DNA of 64,000 nucleotides from Jaltomata sinuosa (taxonomy: Eukaryota > Streptophyta > Magnoliopsida > Solanales > Solanaceae). The notes under the pieces are model-generated. The model was not told where the DNA came from, ran no database searches, and saw only the letters and a list, made by a program, of their open reading frames with translations. Both the position numbers and the translations under genes were made by a program. Shown here piece by piece: positions 1 through 12,144 of this stretch; position 1 is the stretch's first letter; each line of letters begins with the position of its first letter. The DNA lies in assembly GCA_003996215.1 (NCBI GenBank), contig QJPP01000818.1, positions 1 through 64,000 on the forward strand, written 5' to 3'.

Positions 1-1
1 T

Positions 2-139
2 ATTTTGGCCAGAGATGTCAGGAGATTGAGGTCTCGAGAGATCCCGGTTGTTAAGGTTCAGTGGAGGCACCGTCTAGTCGAGGAGGCTACCTGGGAGACC
101 GAGAGAGATATGCGGGATCAGTATCCGCAGCTATTTTAG
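2..139 (+). pseudogene. 3' end of Tekay/Del-like pol: chromodomain tail
   Basis: An open frame from the window edge to a TAG stop gives the last ~45 residues of a chromovirus polyprotein, with VKVQWRHRLVEEATWE and a YPQLF end. The same residues close the pol of the element ending at 17063. In chromoviruses this chromodomain sits at the end of integrase and is thought to steer insertion to chromatin. A diagnostic GAGGACGAAAG tract and the LTR start follow directly. The rest of the element lies to the left of the window. Confidence 0.85.
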
Positions 140-339
140 CCTCCAGGTACCCCCTTGACCTTGACTTTTGAGGACGAAAGTCCTTTTTAGTAGTGGATGA
201 TTTAATGACCCTTCCGGTTATTTCCACGTATACGTCCTCCTTGAACCGTTAGAGCTTGTTGTAGCAGCCCCAAGTCACTTAAGGCTTGTCGGAACCGGTA
301 TTTCGGCGCCGGGTCCATTTGATTGATCGTAAGCTTCTT

Positions 340-1435
340 TGATAAATTTTCTGAACTTTGGGTCAAATGTCTCAGGGCTTTTCTCTCAATATATAAAGAG
401 TTAGAAGTCCACCAAAATACCAAATCTAAGGTCTACGAGTCTAGTTTCCAATGCACAAAACCTCACGTCCAACTGATCTCGGAGTAAAAAGTTATGACTG
501 TTTTACCGCGGACTGTCTGGCAGAAAACGGGTTGCGAACCGGGTCGCAAACCGGGTCGGGTTAAACTCGATTTAAGCCTCAACTTCACGTTTTAAAATGC
601 CATTTCAGTTCCGAAACAGCGATAAAACATAAGGGAGGATCCTGAGAGAATTCTTGAGTATCAAAATCGTGCGTTGGTTAATTACGAGCCTAAGCTTAAG
701 AATTTTATTAGCATCGCGCATGTATTTGAAAATATTTTATTTAAAAGTTGAATTTGGTAAAAAATATATTATTATTACCTTTTCAAATATTTTTAAAGGT
801 TTATGAAAAATATATTTGTTGCGATATAACTGTATATGTATTTATTTTATAAGGTTTTTATACATTGTAATATTTTAACGGAGATAGTAAATTTCGTTAT
901 GTTAAAATTTATTATTATAATATAGTAGGTTTTATTCGAAATAATTTTCTAATTATTATGGTATATTCAAAAATTATATTTATTATACCTCGAATTTATG
1001 CAATACCCGAATATTTATATAATGGAGTAGGTGATGGAGTGTTAAACAACCCCACTTCCACGTGGAAGTGGAGGGGAGGGACACACAATGTATCATACAT
1101 GGTAGGCTGCCAAGTGTCCCATTCACTTTAATCATTTCAACATATTACTATGTTAATTGCTGCCATTCACTTAAATAATTGGAACAATTACTTGCTAGTT
1201 GCTGCCACTAATGTTTAGCATACCAAACTATTTCATATGTTTCCACATAAAGAAATTTTACCCACCCATTTGTTAAACTCACGTTATTTTGGGTGCAAAA
1301 ATTGCCATAGTATATCATTCATTTGTCACATTAAAAGTTGATTCCAATAAGCAAGATCTTGATAATTTATTGGATCACCGAAGAGAAAATTAATTATCTA
1401 CGTCAAGTTATTCAAGCCTAATTTCGAGTTTGATT
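340..1435 (+). repeat. Foreign LTR core inside the mosaic LTR
   Basis: This ~1.1 kb block replaces the promoter-proximal part of the Tekay LTR. Positions ~350-470 match 42745-42880, part of the LTR of a different chromovirus family, sharing a GTCTACGAGTCTAGTTTCC core and CCACCAAA just before it. A TATA-like tract (TATATAAAG) lies at 390-398. The second half (700-1010) is extremely AT-rich. Whether it is an insertion or a recombined U3/R is not decided; its length equals what it replaces. Confidence 0.6.
1052..1071. promoter_or_regulatory. 20 bp perfect palindrome with G-box core
   Basis: CCACTTCCACGTGGAAGTGG is self-complementary over 20 bp and centred on CACGTG, the G-box recognised by plant bZIP and bHLH factors. 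It lies in the foreign LTR core, just after an AT-rich stretch. A regulatory role is inference. Confidence 0.5.
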
Positions 1436-3459
1436 TCATTTCGGAGTTTCTCAGAGCGGTTCGAGCATGGACATCGTCGTTCTAGCAGCTTGTCATCGGA
1501 CGACAGGTAGGTTACGGTTTATTTTCCCTAGACTCCGCATATATAGAATAAAATTGTATTAATGGGCATCCTTGGGTTGGTTTATTAGGTTGGTACCACT
1601 TACCTCGATCGCTTTATTCATGTACGCCTTCTTTTGTTTCTCCGTTGCTTGTAGTATTTGCCGATATATTTTATTTACCCTTGTGGTCCTGTGAGGCCTT
1701 GTTGACTCTGGAACATAGAAGGTGGGATTTTGGGAATGTCCGCGAGTCCCGGGCATAGAATTATCCTTCTAGGCTGGTTATGCTTGCTGAGTAGCTGTGG
1801 GCCTGTGCAGGGTCGATAGGTTGATTGTAAGCTGCTGGGCTTCGGGCCTACGAGCACTATTTTCTAAACCTTGCATGGCCTGGGGGGCCCGTTTTTGATG
1901 GAAATAATTTGGAAATGGTTTGATTTAACTTGTGAATATTTCTGGATAAAGGAAAGTAAAATTATGTTTAAAATCATCAGTTTTACGATTATCGCTAGAC
2001 TCGGCAGGGCCGAGGTGCTAGTTGAATTTTTTTGTTACTTGAGATGATTTTTAGCCTCGGTCGGACTGAGCACCTGAGATGACTTTTTACTGTTTAGACC
2101 CGGTTATGCTCGGGCACCCATGGAGGGGTTTTTGAGACATTTTCCTACTACTTTAGTCCTGGACAGGGTCTGGGCATTGCATATTCGAGACTGGGTCTCT
2201 ATCCTGATACCGGACTTGCTTCCGGACGACATGTTTTGATACTGAGTTTTAGTATGGGGTCTGGGACCTCCATGGACCTTGCCATACGGGCCAGGGGCTA
2301 CGGGCTGCGTGTGCCGGAGGAGAGGTATACGGTGGAGTAGAGGTATACAGGCAGTGTCCTTCCATGGAACCTATCTGCTGGGCCGGATCGGCGCTGGAAG
2401 AGGTATATACAAAGATACTATTTCACTTGAGATCTTCATGCATCATATCATTCATTGTTTAAGGCTCCACCCTTGTTTGTTGTTTGTTGATTGTACGCTC
2501 CGGTAGTATGGGATGCCGGAGGGTTTGTTTTCACTTGTTTGTGTTCCTCGGTTGTATGGGCGGCCGGGGGACTGTAGGTAGACTTTTGCTATTTACTTAC
2601 AGAATTGTTCCCTGTTACGGTTAAGTATGGAATTTGTTACTGCTAGACTGTTAGTTTCTGGATTTGAGATTGATATGATTGGTTGAGTTTGATTCATGTC
2701 TCTGAGCATGCCTATCATTACTCTTTCCCTCTTCTTACACTTGAGGTTACCGGTATATCGTCCATTTCGTAAACTTATTTTGTGTACACTGTTATTGCAA
2801 GGACCCCAGGTGCGTTGTTTATTACTTTCACATGTGCCTACGGTGTGTATATTCTGCTTACTGGCCTCACATGTGGTTCTATTGATTTCCCTCTAGGCTA
2901 GTTCCTGTGTACCTTTCGTTGATTTCTGTGACTGCTTGCTTCTATTCTGTCTGTTACTACACTTTTATCTTATATATGCCCAGTCGGCCTATGATACCTA
3001 CTGGGTACCTTATGCTTCGCATTTGGTGCTCACCCGTACCCCCTGCATCTTTGGGTGCAGATCCTAGCGTGGGCCATCACCGTTAGATCATTGTGATTCA
3101 TGCTTGGAGATCTGTTGGGGACTACTTCAGGCTGAGGGTGAGCTCTTGGCGATCAGAGCTTAGCTTTAGTTTATCTTTTGCTTCATGTACTCTATTACCA
3201 TTCAGAGAAATCTGTATATATTGTTTTGGATTATTTGCTCTCCATGTATGTAGTTTGGGCTCTATACTTTGATACCAGGTCTTGGGGTTTGGTTTAGTTT
3301 CCGCATATGTATATACTTATATTCCTTTTATCTATTCTCTTCGTCTTGTTCCCTTATTTGTTAGATAGTAGCCCATTACTAACTGTTCTGGGCTAGGGGG
3401 ATTGGTTCACCTACCGGGGGTTGTAGGTGCCATCATGACTGAGAAATTGGGTTGTGACA

Positions 3460-4050
3460 ATATATTACTACTATTTTGGCTATGGTCCTATGATAAATGG
3501 TTTTTAAAACTTGCATGGCCCTAAGGGCACCTTTTTGGTGAAATGATTATAAAAGGGATTTAGAACTGACTTTATGGATTTGCTTGGAGTAAAAAGGAGT
3601 ATTATGATGATTTTATCATCGATTTTCATACTGATACTAGGCTCGGCTGTGCCGTAGTGCTAGACATGCTTTTATTATGGATTTAGTCCCAGATACACTT
3701 CGGGCACCCTATATAGGGGTATGAGATTTGCGGTTTACTATTTTAGACCCGGATAGACTTCAAGAAATTATGCTTTGAGATCCCTTGATTTTTGTATGTG
3801 GTCACTTAGACCTGCATATATCTTGCCAATCCAGACTAGGGGCCATGAGCTGCGAGTGTCGGGAGAGGTGTATGCAGCACTACAGTCACACCTAGTTCTA
3901 TCATATCATTCATATTGTGTTTGAATTCTTGTTTGTTGGTTGTTCTGTGTGCGCTCTAGTGGTACAGGATGCCGGAGGGATTGTGTACTCTTGTGTGAGT
4001 TCCTCGGGTGTACGAACGCTTGTCGAGACTCTAGGTGCTTTAGCATAGGC
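3460..4050 (+). repeat. Partial Tekay-like LTR fragment
   Basis: Directly after the LTR end at 3459 the sequence resumes in the middle of another LTR copy. ACTTGCATGGCCC, the repeated 'tagacccgg' lines and the GATGCCGGAGGG region match 10230-10960 and 22800-23480. It lacks both LTR ends, so it is a rearranged remnant. No coding content is seen. Confidence 0.65.
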
Positions 4051-6899
4051 TATCTTCTTATAGTGTTGGGTAGTGACCTTTCAATCAGTTGTAGATTTAC
4101 TTATTCCATCCTATGGTAGTACTTGCAATTTTGGGGGTGTATGTATCTGAGTTCTCGGTAGTTAAATTCTTTAGTAGTGGATGGGGTGTGTTGAGCTTGT
4201 GAGGTGGCTACCTGGGGTTTTGACTCGTGGGTAGGTCTTGTTAGCTTTATTTCTAGTTTAGTCGTGGTTCTAGGATTGGGCTGAGTGTTTTCTTTTGTCT
4301 AGCATCCTTGGGTGGTTATTTCCTAGGCATTAATTTATCGTGCACTAGGAGTCGTTCTGTTAGTATGGTGTGGTACCGGTGGTAGTGCTAGAGTTTGGAC
4401 TCCTATCATAAGTCGGGTGGTGTTGGTTATGCTGATGAGCATTGGTTGGTTTTACTTTCTTGGGTGATCTGAATCGACCATCCTTAGTGTCTGGTTTAGT
4501 AAGTTAGCAGGTATGGTTTGTTTTCTAGGTTCCTTCTGTTCTAAGTCTAGATGAGTTTCTTTCTGCCCTCTCCAGTTCTGGATGATATAATCGAGTTTGA
4601 GTATGGCATTATGGTTGGGTTCTGGCTTTATCTATTTGGCTAAGTGTTGGTTGTAGCATCGTGACTGAGGTTTGACTGTGGAATTATGGCTTTGTGATTG
4701 GATTTTTTGATTATAGCATTTTTCTTTGGTTGAGTTAGGCATTCAGCCTACCCTCATTCAGTCATATCAAGTCTTGTCGGTAGGAGTTATGGGAGCTAAG
4801 GGAATAGCTCCAGGTTGCATTTGAGAGAGAGCTTGTTAAGCTCATTTTTTTTGAAAGGGTGTTGTTGGGTTTGCGAAGGAGGGTGATGACTCTTTGTTCC
4901 TGCTTATGTGTTTTAATAGTTGGCGGAGGTGGCAGTTGAGAGTTGCTTGAGTCTTTGTGTGTTGACATGACTCGATTGACTACAGATTGCAGTAGCTTTT
5001 GTTCGATTGGTCCGAGGTCAGAATTTCGGTTAGTGAGGGATTGAGGTAGTGGTAATTTTCAGTACTACCTTTGGGGACTCATTGCATTAGTTGTGATCTC
5101 CTATGTTGTTCGGTAAATGATCCAAGTCTTTGTAGCATTATGGTTTGGGCAAACTGTATGTTTAGAGCCTAGCTAACTCCAGTTCCTATATGCTCATCGA
5201 CAGTGTATGGTTCTACTCAGAGGTTCGACAGAGGTATTGGTTGCTAACTAGTATTGGATTTCAGAATCGTGGGCTAGCAAACTACTCTGGATGGTTTGTG
5301 GTTGGTCCTTTTCATTTGCAGCTTCTTGAATTGGAAGGCAATGAGTTTGGACAACTTAGCTCTCCTATTTCAGATTATGAAGTGATAGTTAGCCTTAGAC
5401 ACCTAGTCCTTGGCTAACCTTTGAGTTAGACATTCCAACTTTCAGCGGTGTTCTAGATAGTACGAGGTTCCTTCTACTATGGTTTGACAGATTCAGTGGC
5501 ATAAGTTTGAGATTCAGCGGTAGTGTATTATGTGTGATTAGATTGTACGGGTTGAGACTAGTGAGGCTATTGTGGGTTCTAATGATACTTTGAGGATGAT
5601 GGTCACCTTTGTATCCTGAGGGTTTGAAAGATTGGTTTGTTGGTTCTTCATGGATTGTCTATTATGTGGGATTCCGGTGTTGGTTGGACTCGGTCAGTGT
5701 GGACTAGCAGTTTGGTATGTTGCAAGCTTCAGAGTCGGTGGTATGGTGTGCTGATGTAGTAAAATGGTTGATTCGAGCTAAAGAATTCAATTGATGGGTT
5801 GTGCATATTTCTATATCTAGATGGCGGTCTTGGACTTAAGGCACCCTTGCCTACGGGGTGTCCTGACTTGATATTCGCAGCGTGGTTGACTTCTTCCCAA
5901 GTTGAGACTAGTAAGGTGATTTTAGAACTCATGTAGTGCTCGAGTGTTTGGAGCTTAGTTAGTGGTTACAGACCTCGTGGTAGGCTTACCACACTCCTTA
6001 CAGGGTGTTGGTTTTGGTTTGGGTCATTTGGGCAGGTTGCCCTGGTTTATTTGGTTTTCGTTGTTTCAGACTTGGTGCGATTCAGCGAGGTTGGGTTCAT
6101 TCTATGGTCAGAAGGTTCTCTATTGACACAGGGTGCTCATATATGACTTTTTTCCAGCCCTGGTGTGCAAGCTTCAGTCGAGTTCAGATGGTTGGTTTAG
6201 ATGGGTTTAGGTAACGAGGTTGGTCTTAGCAAAAAGGGTTCGTTCGATGGTTGATTGTCGTTTGGAGTAGAACTACAATGGTTTTCGAGGATGCGCTTTG
6301 AGGTAGTATTTTGGGTGTCAAAGGATAGTAAGTTATAACTTAGTTGGATTAAATTTGAGTATAAAGGTGACTTCGCTCATGGTTGAGTATAACGAGAACA
6401 ATGGATCTCTAGTATAATTTTTGATACTTTGAGAAAGGCTCGAGTGTTCTGCTTATTCGAAGCTTTATGAATGCGATACAAAAGAATTCCGGTCAGAATA
6501 AAGGGTTTTTGTGGATCAGGAGGTTCATGAGTTGGAGTTTTAAGCTGGTGACTTTTCTAGGTAAACTTGGTTGTGATGTTAAGTATTCTGATCCTGTGTG
6601 TTGATCACCTTGGTACTTTGGTTTCAGTGTTGTGTCGGGGTTTTTGATCAAGATTCTTGAGGGTCAGTTTGGTTGGAAGATCTTTAGAGGATTTAGATTT
6701 AAAGGTTATAGTTTAGTTTGGCTGGTGAGGTGTTGGGGGTTGGTAGTTTCCTTTGGTTTAGCTCCGTGGGGTGCCGCCCAGTCAGGGAGGCTACCAGGTT
6801 TTCGAGTGAGTGGTACGGGCTTAGTATCCATATTTGTTTGAGTCTTCTGGTGTTTTCCCTTCTTTAACTTTCGCAGACGAAAGGTCTTTTAGTAGTGGA
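4051..6899 (+). mobile_element. Coding-poor internal region of a non-autonomous Tekay derivative (LARD-like)
   Basis: About 2.8 kb without gag, RT, RNase H or integrase motifs. It is collinear with 18186-20950: both contain TTTAGTAGTGGATGGGG near the start, GCTTCTTG(A/G)(A/G)TT followed by GAAGGCAATGAGTT in the middle, and CCTAGTCCTTGGCTAACC, and both end in the GA(C/T)GAAAG/AGTAGTGGA tract next to an LTR. That is the layout of a large retrotransposon derivative living off an autonomous partner. The longest frame of interest (5190-5417, 75 codons) stays in register with the sister copy across ~60 codons but is broken there by stops, so it may be an ancient ORF or chance. Confidence 0.6.
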
Positions 6900-7599
6900 T
6901 ATAGTAATGACCCTCCCGGTCATTTTCCTATTTTTCATGCTTTTTCTGTGTTTTGAGCTTTCCCTTAGCGGCTTTAGGTCATTTATAACTTATCGAGACT
7001 AACGGTTTTGTGCTCGGGCCATTCGTTAGGTCGTTATGACCATTTCCCTATTTTAGAACTTGAACTTGGGAAATCATTGACTTCGGTCAACTTTCTTGGT
7101 AAACATGCTCAGAATTGAATTCTGACAGTTCTATTGGCTTCAAAATGGGGATTTTAATCTAGTGGGACCATTAGTCGGGGTCTGAGTACTTTTGGTTTGA
7201 TCTTGTGTTATTTTCTGTGTTTTCAAGCTAGTTTGGCTAGTAGGGTTGACTTTTGTCAACATTCGGAGAACACGGCCTCGGATGGAAATTCTGTCAGCGC
7301 TGTTTGCTATGAAGTGTCGACTTTGGGCTAGAGGGACCTTGGTTTTGGGTCTTGGCCCTTCCAGACTTGTTTTGAGGTTTTGAGTTGTGAGTCAATTTTG
7401 GGCACGGGGCCTACTTTTTGTTAAAACAACCTCTGTTGGGAGTTTCATTGATTCCATTGAGTTGGGAATGCTGTTTCTGGTAGGGTAGCATGGTTGGTTT
7501 GTGTTCACGGGGTTTTGAATTAATCCCGAGGGTGCATCGGGTGAACTTTTGGCCTTGGTGAATTGCTGGTTGCTGCAATAAAAGTTGTAGACCAGTTGG

Positions 7600-7815
7600 T
7601 CATCGCGATCGCGAGGTGGCCATGGCGTTCGCAATGGTGTAGTTTCTTGACCATCGCGATTGCGTAGGTTGCCCTTCACGACCGTAATGAAGCCGGCTAA
7701 GACCCAGCCCAGTTTCCTCTTCACCAATGCGAGGCTGGACCATCACGATCGCGATAGTCTATCCAGCGTTCCATCGCGAATGCGTGGGGTCCTTCGCGAT
7801 CGCGATGAAGGACCC
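7600..7815 (+). repeat. GCGATCGC-type palindrome array in LTR U3
   Basis: A cluster of CATCGCGATCGCGAGG, CATCGCGATTGCG, CATCACGATCGCGAT, CATCGCGAATGCG and TTCGCGATCGCGATGAAGG units in otherwise AT-rich, CpG-poor DNA. Perfect GCGATCGC octamers lie at 7605-7612 and 7796-7803. The array sits ~700 bp into the LTR, immediately before the TATA box at 7824. Confidence 0.75.
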
Positions 7816-7823
7816 CTGGCAGC

Positions 7824-7831
7824 TATTTAAG
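7824..7831 (+). promoter_or_regulatory. Probable LTR TATA box
   Basis: TATTTAAG lies between GGCAGC and GCTGCC just after the GC-rich array. The sister LTRs have a TATA-like box at the same relative place (9140, 21868, 52808, and 49498 on the - strand). The transcription start is expected ~30 bp downstream. Confidence 0.5.
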
Positions 7832-8535
7832 CTGCCAACTTCATTTTCTCCTCTATCATTTCTTGTTTCTCCATTGTTAAAGCTTCCAAGCTCCGGTTTC
7901 AACTCCTCTGCACAGTCTACTTTATCTGGTAAGTCCCATCTTCTCCTCTCATCTCTTTTACGTTGTTAATCCTCGTTAAACCCGTTAATTTTCCATTATT
8001 TCCTTGATAAATCCTCGAATTAGTAGTACTTCAGAGCTGTTTTGGGCCTCGAAACGAGCTCCATTCGTGCTCAAGTTTTGAGCATGGATTCCTTAACCCA
8101 TCATGACCTTAATTGTGAATTTTATTTTATATTTCATTGTGCGGGCCTGAGGGTTATTTTCTGACCTGATTTCTTGCCCGGTTTTCCGTATATCAATATG
8201 GGTGTCGTTCTTCTCATCTTGACACCTAGTTTATGTTCTTGGTAGCATGGCAGCTGTCTGAGGCTTTTTGGAAGGGGAAGACACACGAGTGATGATTCAT
8301 GTTTGCGATTTGGCCCCGAGGTATTTTATGGTCTACTTTCTAGACTGAGTTTAGTTAGGTTTTATATATTATATGTTACTGGAACGTTAGGTTGTACTTT
8401 AGGTAGTATTAGGCTTAAATCTTGTGACTTATATTATTTTGGCCTTTTCGGATCATATATTAGAACTTTTCATGCATCCTTATAGCCTATTTGTCCAAGC
8501 TTATTTTTTTCCAAAAGTGCTTATTTTTGTCCAAG

Positions 8536-11500
8536 TTTGGTCTAGTTGGACCTTTAATTGAGGCCTGAGAACTTCCGGTGTGAGTTTGGTGTGGTTTTCT
8601 CTATTTTTAGGCCATTTGAAGTTGAAAGTGTAACTTTGGGTGACTTTTTCTGATGGGAGTGTCGGATTCGAAATCCAACAATTCCATCAGCTCTAGAATG
8701 ATGGGTTTGGGTTAGAAGGGTGGTTGGTTTGGGTTCTGGGTGAGCCAGAATAATTTTGAGCCTTTGAGTTCCATTTTGTTAGTGTTGACTTGGGTCAACA
8801 TTTCTCCAAAACGACCTCGTATTGAAGTTTCATCAATTACTTTGAGTCCGGAACGTTGTTTCCAAGATGTTAGCAATATTGGTTTTTGAATATCGGTCTT
8901 CGATTGTGCCCGGAACACCCCGTAGGGAATTCTAGTGCAACTTGTTTTATTATAGGTTGCAGGCCTTCAGCGTCAACGACGCCCAGGCAGTGCGAACGCG
9001 CTAGCCTATGGCCAGGCCTTCAGCGCAATCGCGCAAGGGCCAGTGTGATCGCGCCTGCAGCCGACCAGCGCGATTATGCCATTTTAGCGCGATGGTGCTT
9101 GGGTGCCAGGCCTCCTTCAGTGCGATAGCGACCATCAGCTATATATTTCTGGTTGTTCATTTTTCTAGTCATTTTCTCTCCACCTTTCTCACTCTAAACA
9201 ACTTAATACTTTTCTAAATTACTCCTATATCAGTTCTAAACCTTGGGGAATCATTTGTTCGTTGATTTTATGTAGTTCCTCGTCTCTTGGTAAGCTTCTT
9301 CCTCACTTGAATTCGTTGTTTTTCCTCTAAATTCCTCCATTGTTGCTCACACCCAAGCTTAGAAAATTTTGTAGTGGCTGCCTCGTGGCTGGTGCATGTT
9401 CGTGGATGTGAAGGATTGTTCGTTTGTGCTTCAATTCCGGCTCTTTTTTAAGTAGTTCTTGCCCAATTTTTGATTTTATTCTTGAAATTCCATCTTTAAA
9501 CCCCAACTTGAGCAGGCTGTTTTGGCACCACCTTCTTGGCCACTTGTGGTTAATTTTGGAGCATGCCTTCTTGGCATCATTGGGGTTATCGTGCTTCTTT
9601 CCGTTTTTCATTTCGGGTTGTGGGCCCTACGAGCTCGCTTCTGACCCGGATATCGACCCGACTATAATTGTAGCACTATGGGTATCGTTAGACTCATTTT
9701 AACATTTTATTTATGTTTATGATAATTTGATTGTCATTCGGGATCTGTCGAAGTGATTTTGGCTTGGACGTTGTTGTTTGGGCAGCTTGTCATCGGACGA
9801 CAGGTAGGTTACGGTTTAACTCCTAGACTTAGCATGTATCGGATAAAATTGTACTAGCTAGCATCCTTGGGTTGGGATTATTAGGTTGGTACCACAGACC
9901 TTGACCGCTTTTCCTCGATTCGTCCCGTTTCTTTCCTCCATTGTGTGTAGTACTCTTGGTATTTGATATTATCACCCTTGTAGTCCTATGAGGCCTTGTT
10001 GACTCTAGAACATAGATGGTGGGATTATTGGGAATGTCTGCGAGTCCCGGACATAGAAATATCCTTCTAGGCTGGTTATGCTTGCTGAGTAGCTTCGGAG
10101 CCTGTGAAGGGCCGTTAGGTTGATTGTGAGATGCTGGGCAGCTACTTGTGTTGGTCATTCATTTCCATGGATATAAAGAGGGTTTATCCATGTTTTACTA
10201 CGGTTATGGCTTTAGGCCTACTGGAATTGTTTTCTAAACTTTGCATGGCCCCGGGGGACCATTTTCAATGGAAATGAATTGGAAATGGTTTTGACTTAAC
10301 TTGTGAATCTTCTTGGGGTAAAAGAAGGTTGAATTATGATTTCTATCACCGAGTTTTCTACTTTTGCTAGACTCGACCTGGTCGCAGTGCTTGTTGAGTT
10401 TTTTTACTGATTTGAGATGACTTTAGCCTTGGTTGGACCGAGCATTTGAGCTGAATTTCTACTGTTTTAGACCCGGCTACACCCCGAGCACACTTGAAGG
10501 GTTTTTTGAGATGTCATCTACTACTTTAGTCCTGTACAGGGTCTGGGCGTGCATATTTGAGATTTATCCACTGGCTTGAACCCAAACTTAATTCCAGAGG
10601 ACATATTTTCGATAATGAGTTTTGGTATGAGGTCTGGGACCTTCATGGACCTTGCCACCCCGGGCCTGAGTCTTTGGGCTGCATGTGCCAGAGGGAGGGT
10701 ATACGGCAGAGTAGACGTATATGGGAAGCATCTTTCCATGGAACCTACTTGCTAGGCCCGATCGGCACCAGATGAGGTACATACAGAGTTTTTATTCCAC
10801 CCTGAGGCTATCATGCATCATATCATTCATTGCTTGAGGTTCCACTCTATTTGTTGTTTGCTGATTATACTCTCCGATAGTATGGGATGCCGGAGGGTTT
10901 GTTTTCACTTTTTTGCATTCTCCGATTGTATGGACGGCCGGGGGACTGTAGGTAGACTCTTGTTACTTTATTACATTTATAAGTATGAGGTTGGTTACTG
11001 CAAGGTTGTTAGTTCTGGATTGATATTGTCATGATTAGCTTGGTTATTGATTTATGTTTTCCGAGCATGTATATCTTTATTCCTCTCTCCCATTCTTTAT
11101 GCTTGAGGTTACCGGTATACCTTCCATTTCTAGAATTCGTTATGTATATACTGTTATTGCAAGGATCCCAGGTGTGCCATTTCTTCCTTTCACCTGTGCT
11201 TGTTGTGTATATATTCTAATTGCTAGCCTTGTATGGTGTTCCTATTTTCTTCCCTCTGGGCTAGTTCCTATGTACTTTTTTGTTTCTTCCCGTGACTGCT
11301 TGTTTCTATTCTGTATGTTATTACTCTTTTATCTTATATGTGCCTAGTCGGCCTATGATACCTACTGGGTACCTTATGCTTCACATTTGGTGCTCACCCT
11401 ACACACTGCATTTTCTGGTGCAGATCCTAGTATGGGCCATCGCCGTTAGCTCATGGGAGACTCAGGCGAGGTGCTATTTTGGTGATACTTAGGACTGAGG

Positions 11501-11849
11501 GTGACCTCTTGTCGACCGGAGCTTAGCTTTAGTTTATCTTGTATATTTGTATTCTATTACTACTCGGATACAACTTTGTATATATACTTTTGGACCTTTG
11601 TACTCCTTATGTAGATCAGGCTCTTATACACTATGATACCAGGTTTTGGGGTTGGTTTAGCTTCTGCATTGTTATATTACTCCTGTTATCCAGTTTATTC
11701 AACTTGTTCCTTTGCTTCTGCTTATTTATTTGTTCTTCCGCTTAAACTTCTAGAAGGCAGCCCATTACTAACTGTTTTGGTCTATGGGGATTGGATCGCC
11801 TACTGGGGGGTTGTAGGTGCCATCATGACCAAAAATTCAGGTCGTGACA
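8536..11849 (+). mobile_element. 5' LTR of element A, missing its first ~250 bp
   Basis: Matches the LTRs at 17148 and 51956 from their position ~250 on (GGCCTGAGAACTTCC), through a palindrome array at 8960-9130 (CCAGCGCGATTATGCC and similar), a TATATATT box at 9140-9147 and the GTAGGTTACGG region. It ends GTCGTGACA at 11849, followed three bases later by a primer-binding site. An unbroken LTR-PBS-gag-pol order identifies it as the 5' LTR of element A. The start was lost in the join at ~8490-8536. Confidence 0.75.
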
Positions 11850-11852
11850 ACT

Positions 11853-11864
11853 TGGTATCAGAAC
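11853..11864 (+). other. Primer-binding site (tRNA-iMet), one mismatch
   Basis: TGGTATCAGAAC differs by one base from TGGTATCAGAGC, the complement of the 3' end of plant initiator-Met tRNA used by chromoviruses. It lies 3 bp after the LTR end. The same site at 55385 is perfect. Confidence 0.85.
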
Positions 11865-12144
11865 TCTAGGTTCACCGGTGTCATCGGTATAGGAGCCAAT
11901 GTCTAGTAAAGTCCTGCCCGATAATTCATCTTTGAAAATCATTCTATCTTTGTTTGCCGGGCGAAATGATCAACTTGCATGTGTTAAGCATACGATTGGG
12001 ATCAGGGCGGAGACGTCCATACTCAATCTTTGGGAGGCTATAGTGACATTGTAGGAAAAATTGGACTTTTCTTGTTTCTATCTCATGCGTAATATCCTTG
12101 AAAGTTTCAGGAAATCTTAGTTACTATGGTTCACTCTTCCGCAG
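11865..12144 (+). other. Untranslated leader of element A
   Basis: 280 bp between PBS and gag without a usable frame. It is collinear with 55397-55594 (GGGGCGGAGA.., TCTATCTC.TGCGTA). Both leaders end in a pyrimidine-rich run and CAG directly before the gag ATG. Confidence 0.55.

Larger units (their letters stand above)
198..3459 (+). mobile_element. Mosaic Tekay-like LTR (3' LTR of the element ending at 139)
   Basis: It starts after the AGTAGTGGA tract shared by the other copies (6900, 17148, 20951) and ends GGTTGTGACA, the same end as the LTRs at 11849 and 55381. The first ~130 bp and the part from ~1440 to the end match the sister LTRs, including the GTAGGTTACGG region, the CTACTGGGTACC region and the terminal AGGTGCCATCATGAC. 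The stretch between is unrelated to them (separate entry). Length is about 3.26 kb against 3.4-3.8 kb for sisters. No gene is seen inside. Confidence 0.75.
6900..8535 (+). mobile_element. 5' part of the LTR of the LARD-like element, truncated
   Basis: It begins with TAATGACCCTCCCGGTCATTT after AGTAGTGGA. It continues through GGAAATTCTGTCAGCGCTGTT, also found at ~21340 in another LTR, then a palindrome array, a TATA box and a transcribed leader. Similarity to sister LTRs fades after ~8230. At ~8490-8536 it is joined to the interior of a second LTR (8536 equals roughly position 250 of a complete LTR). The join includes near-duplicate CTTATTTTTTTCCAA and CTTATTTTTGTCCAAG tracts. Frames on the - strand here are antisense to the LTR. 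Confidence 0.6.

Noticed and set aside
7600..7815. Arrays as CAMTA-type CGCG boxes
   Set aside because: Most units are TCGCGA, which does not fit the (A/C/G)CGCG(G/T/C) consensus; only a few ACGCGG words do.
9327..9702. Overlapping ~90-codon frames on both strands, and similar frames at 9829-10158
   Set aside because: They lie inside the LTR of element A and are not maintained in the sister LTRs as ORFs.
11034..11869. Series of hydrophobic short + strand frames resembling membrane proteins
   Set aside because: They are T-rich LTR sequence; equivalent frames recur in each LTR copy and reflect composition.
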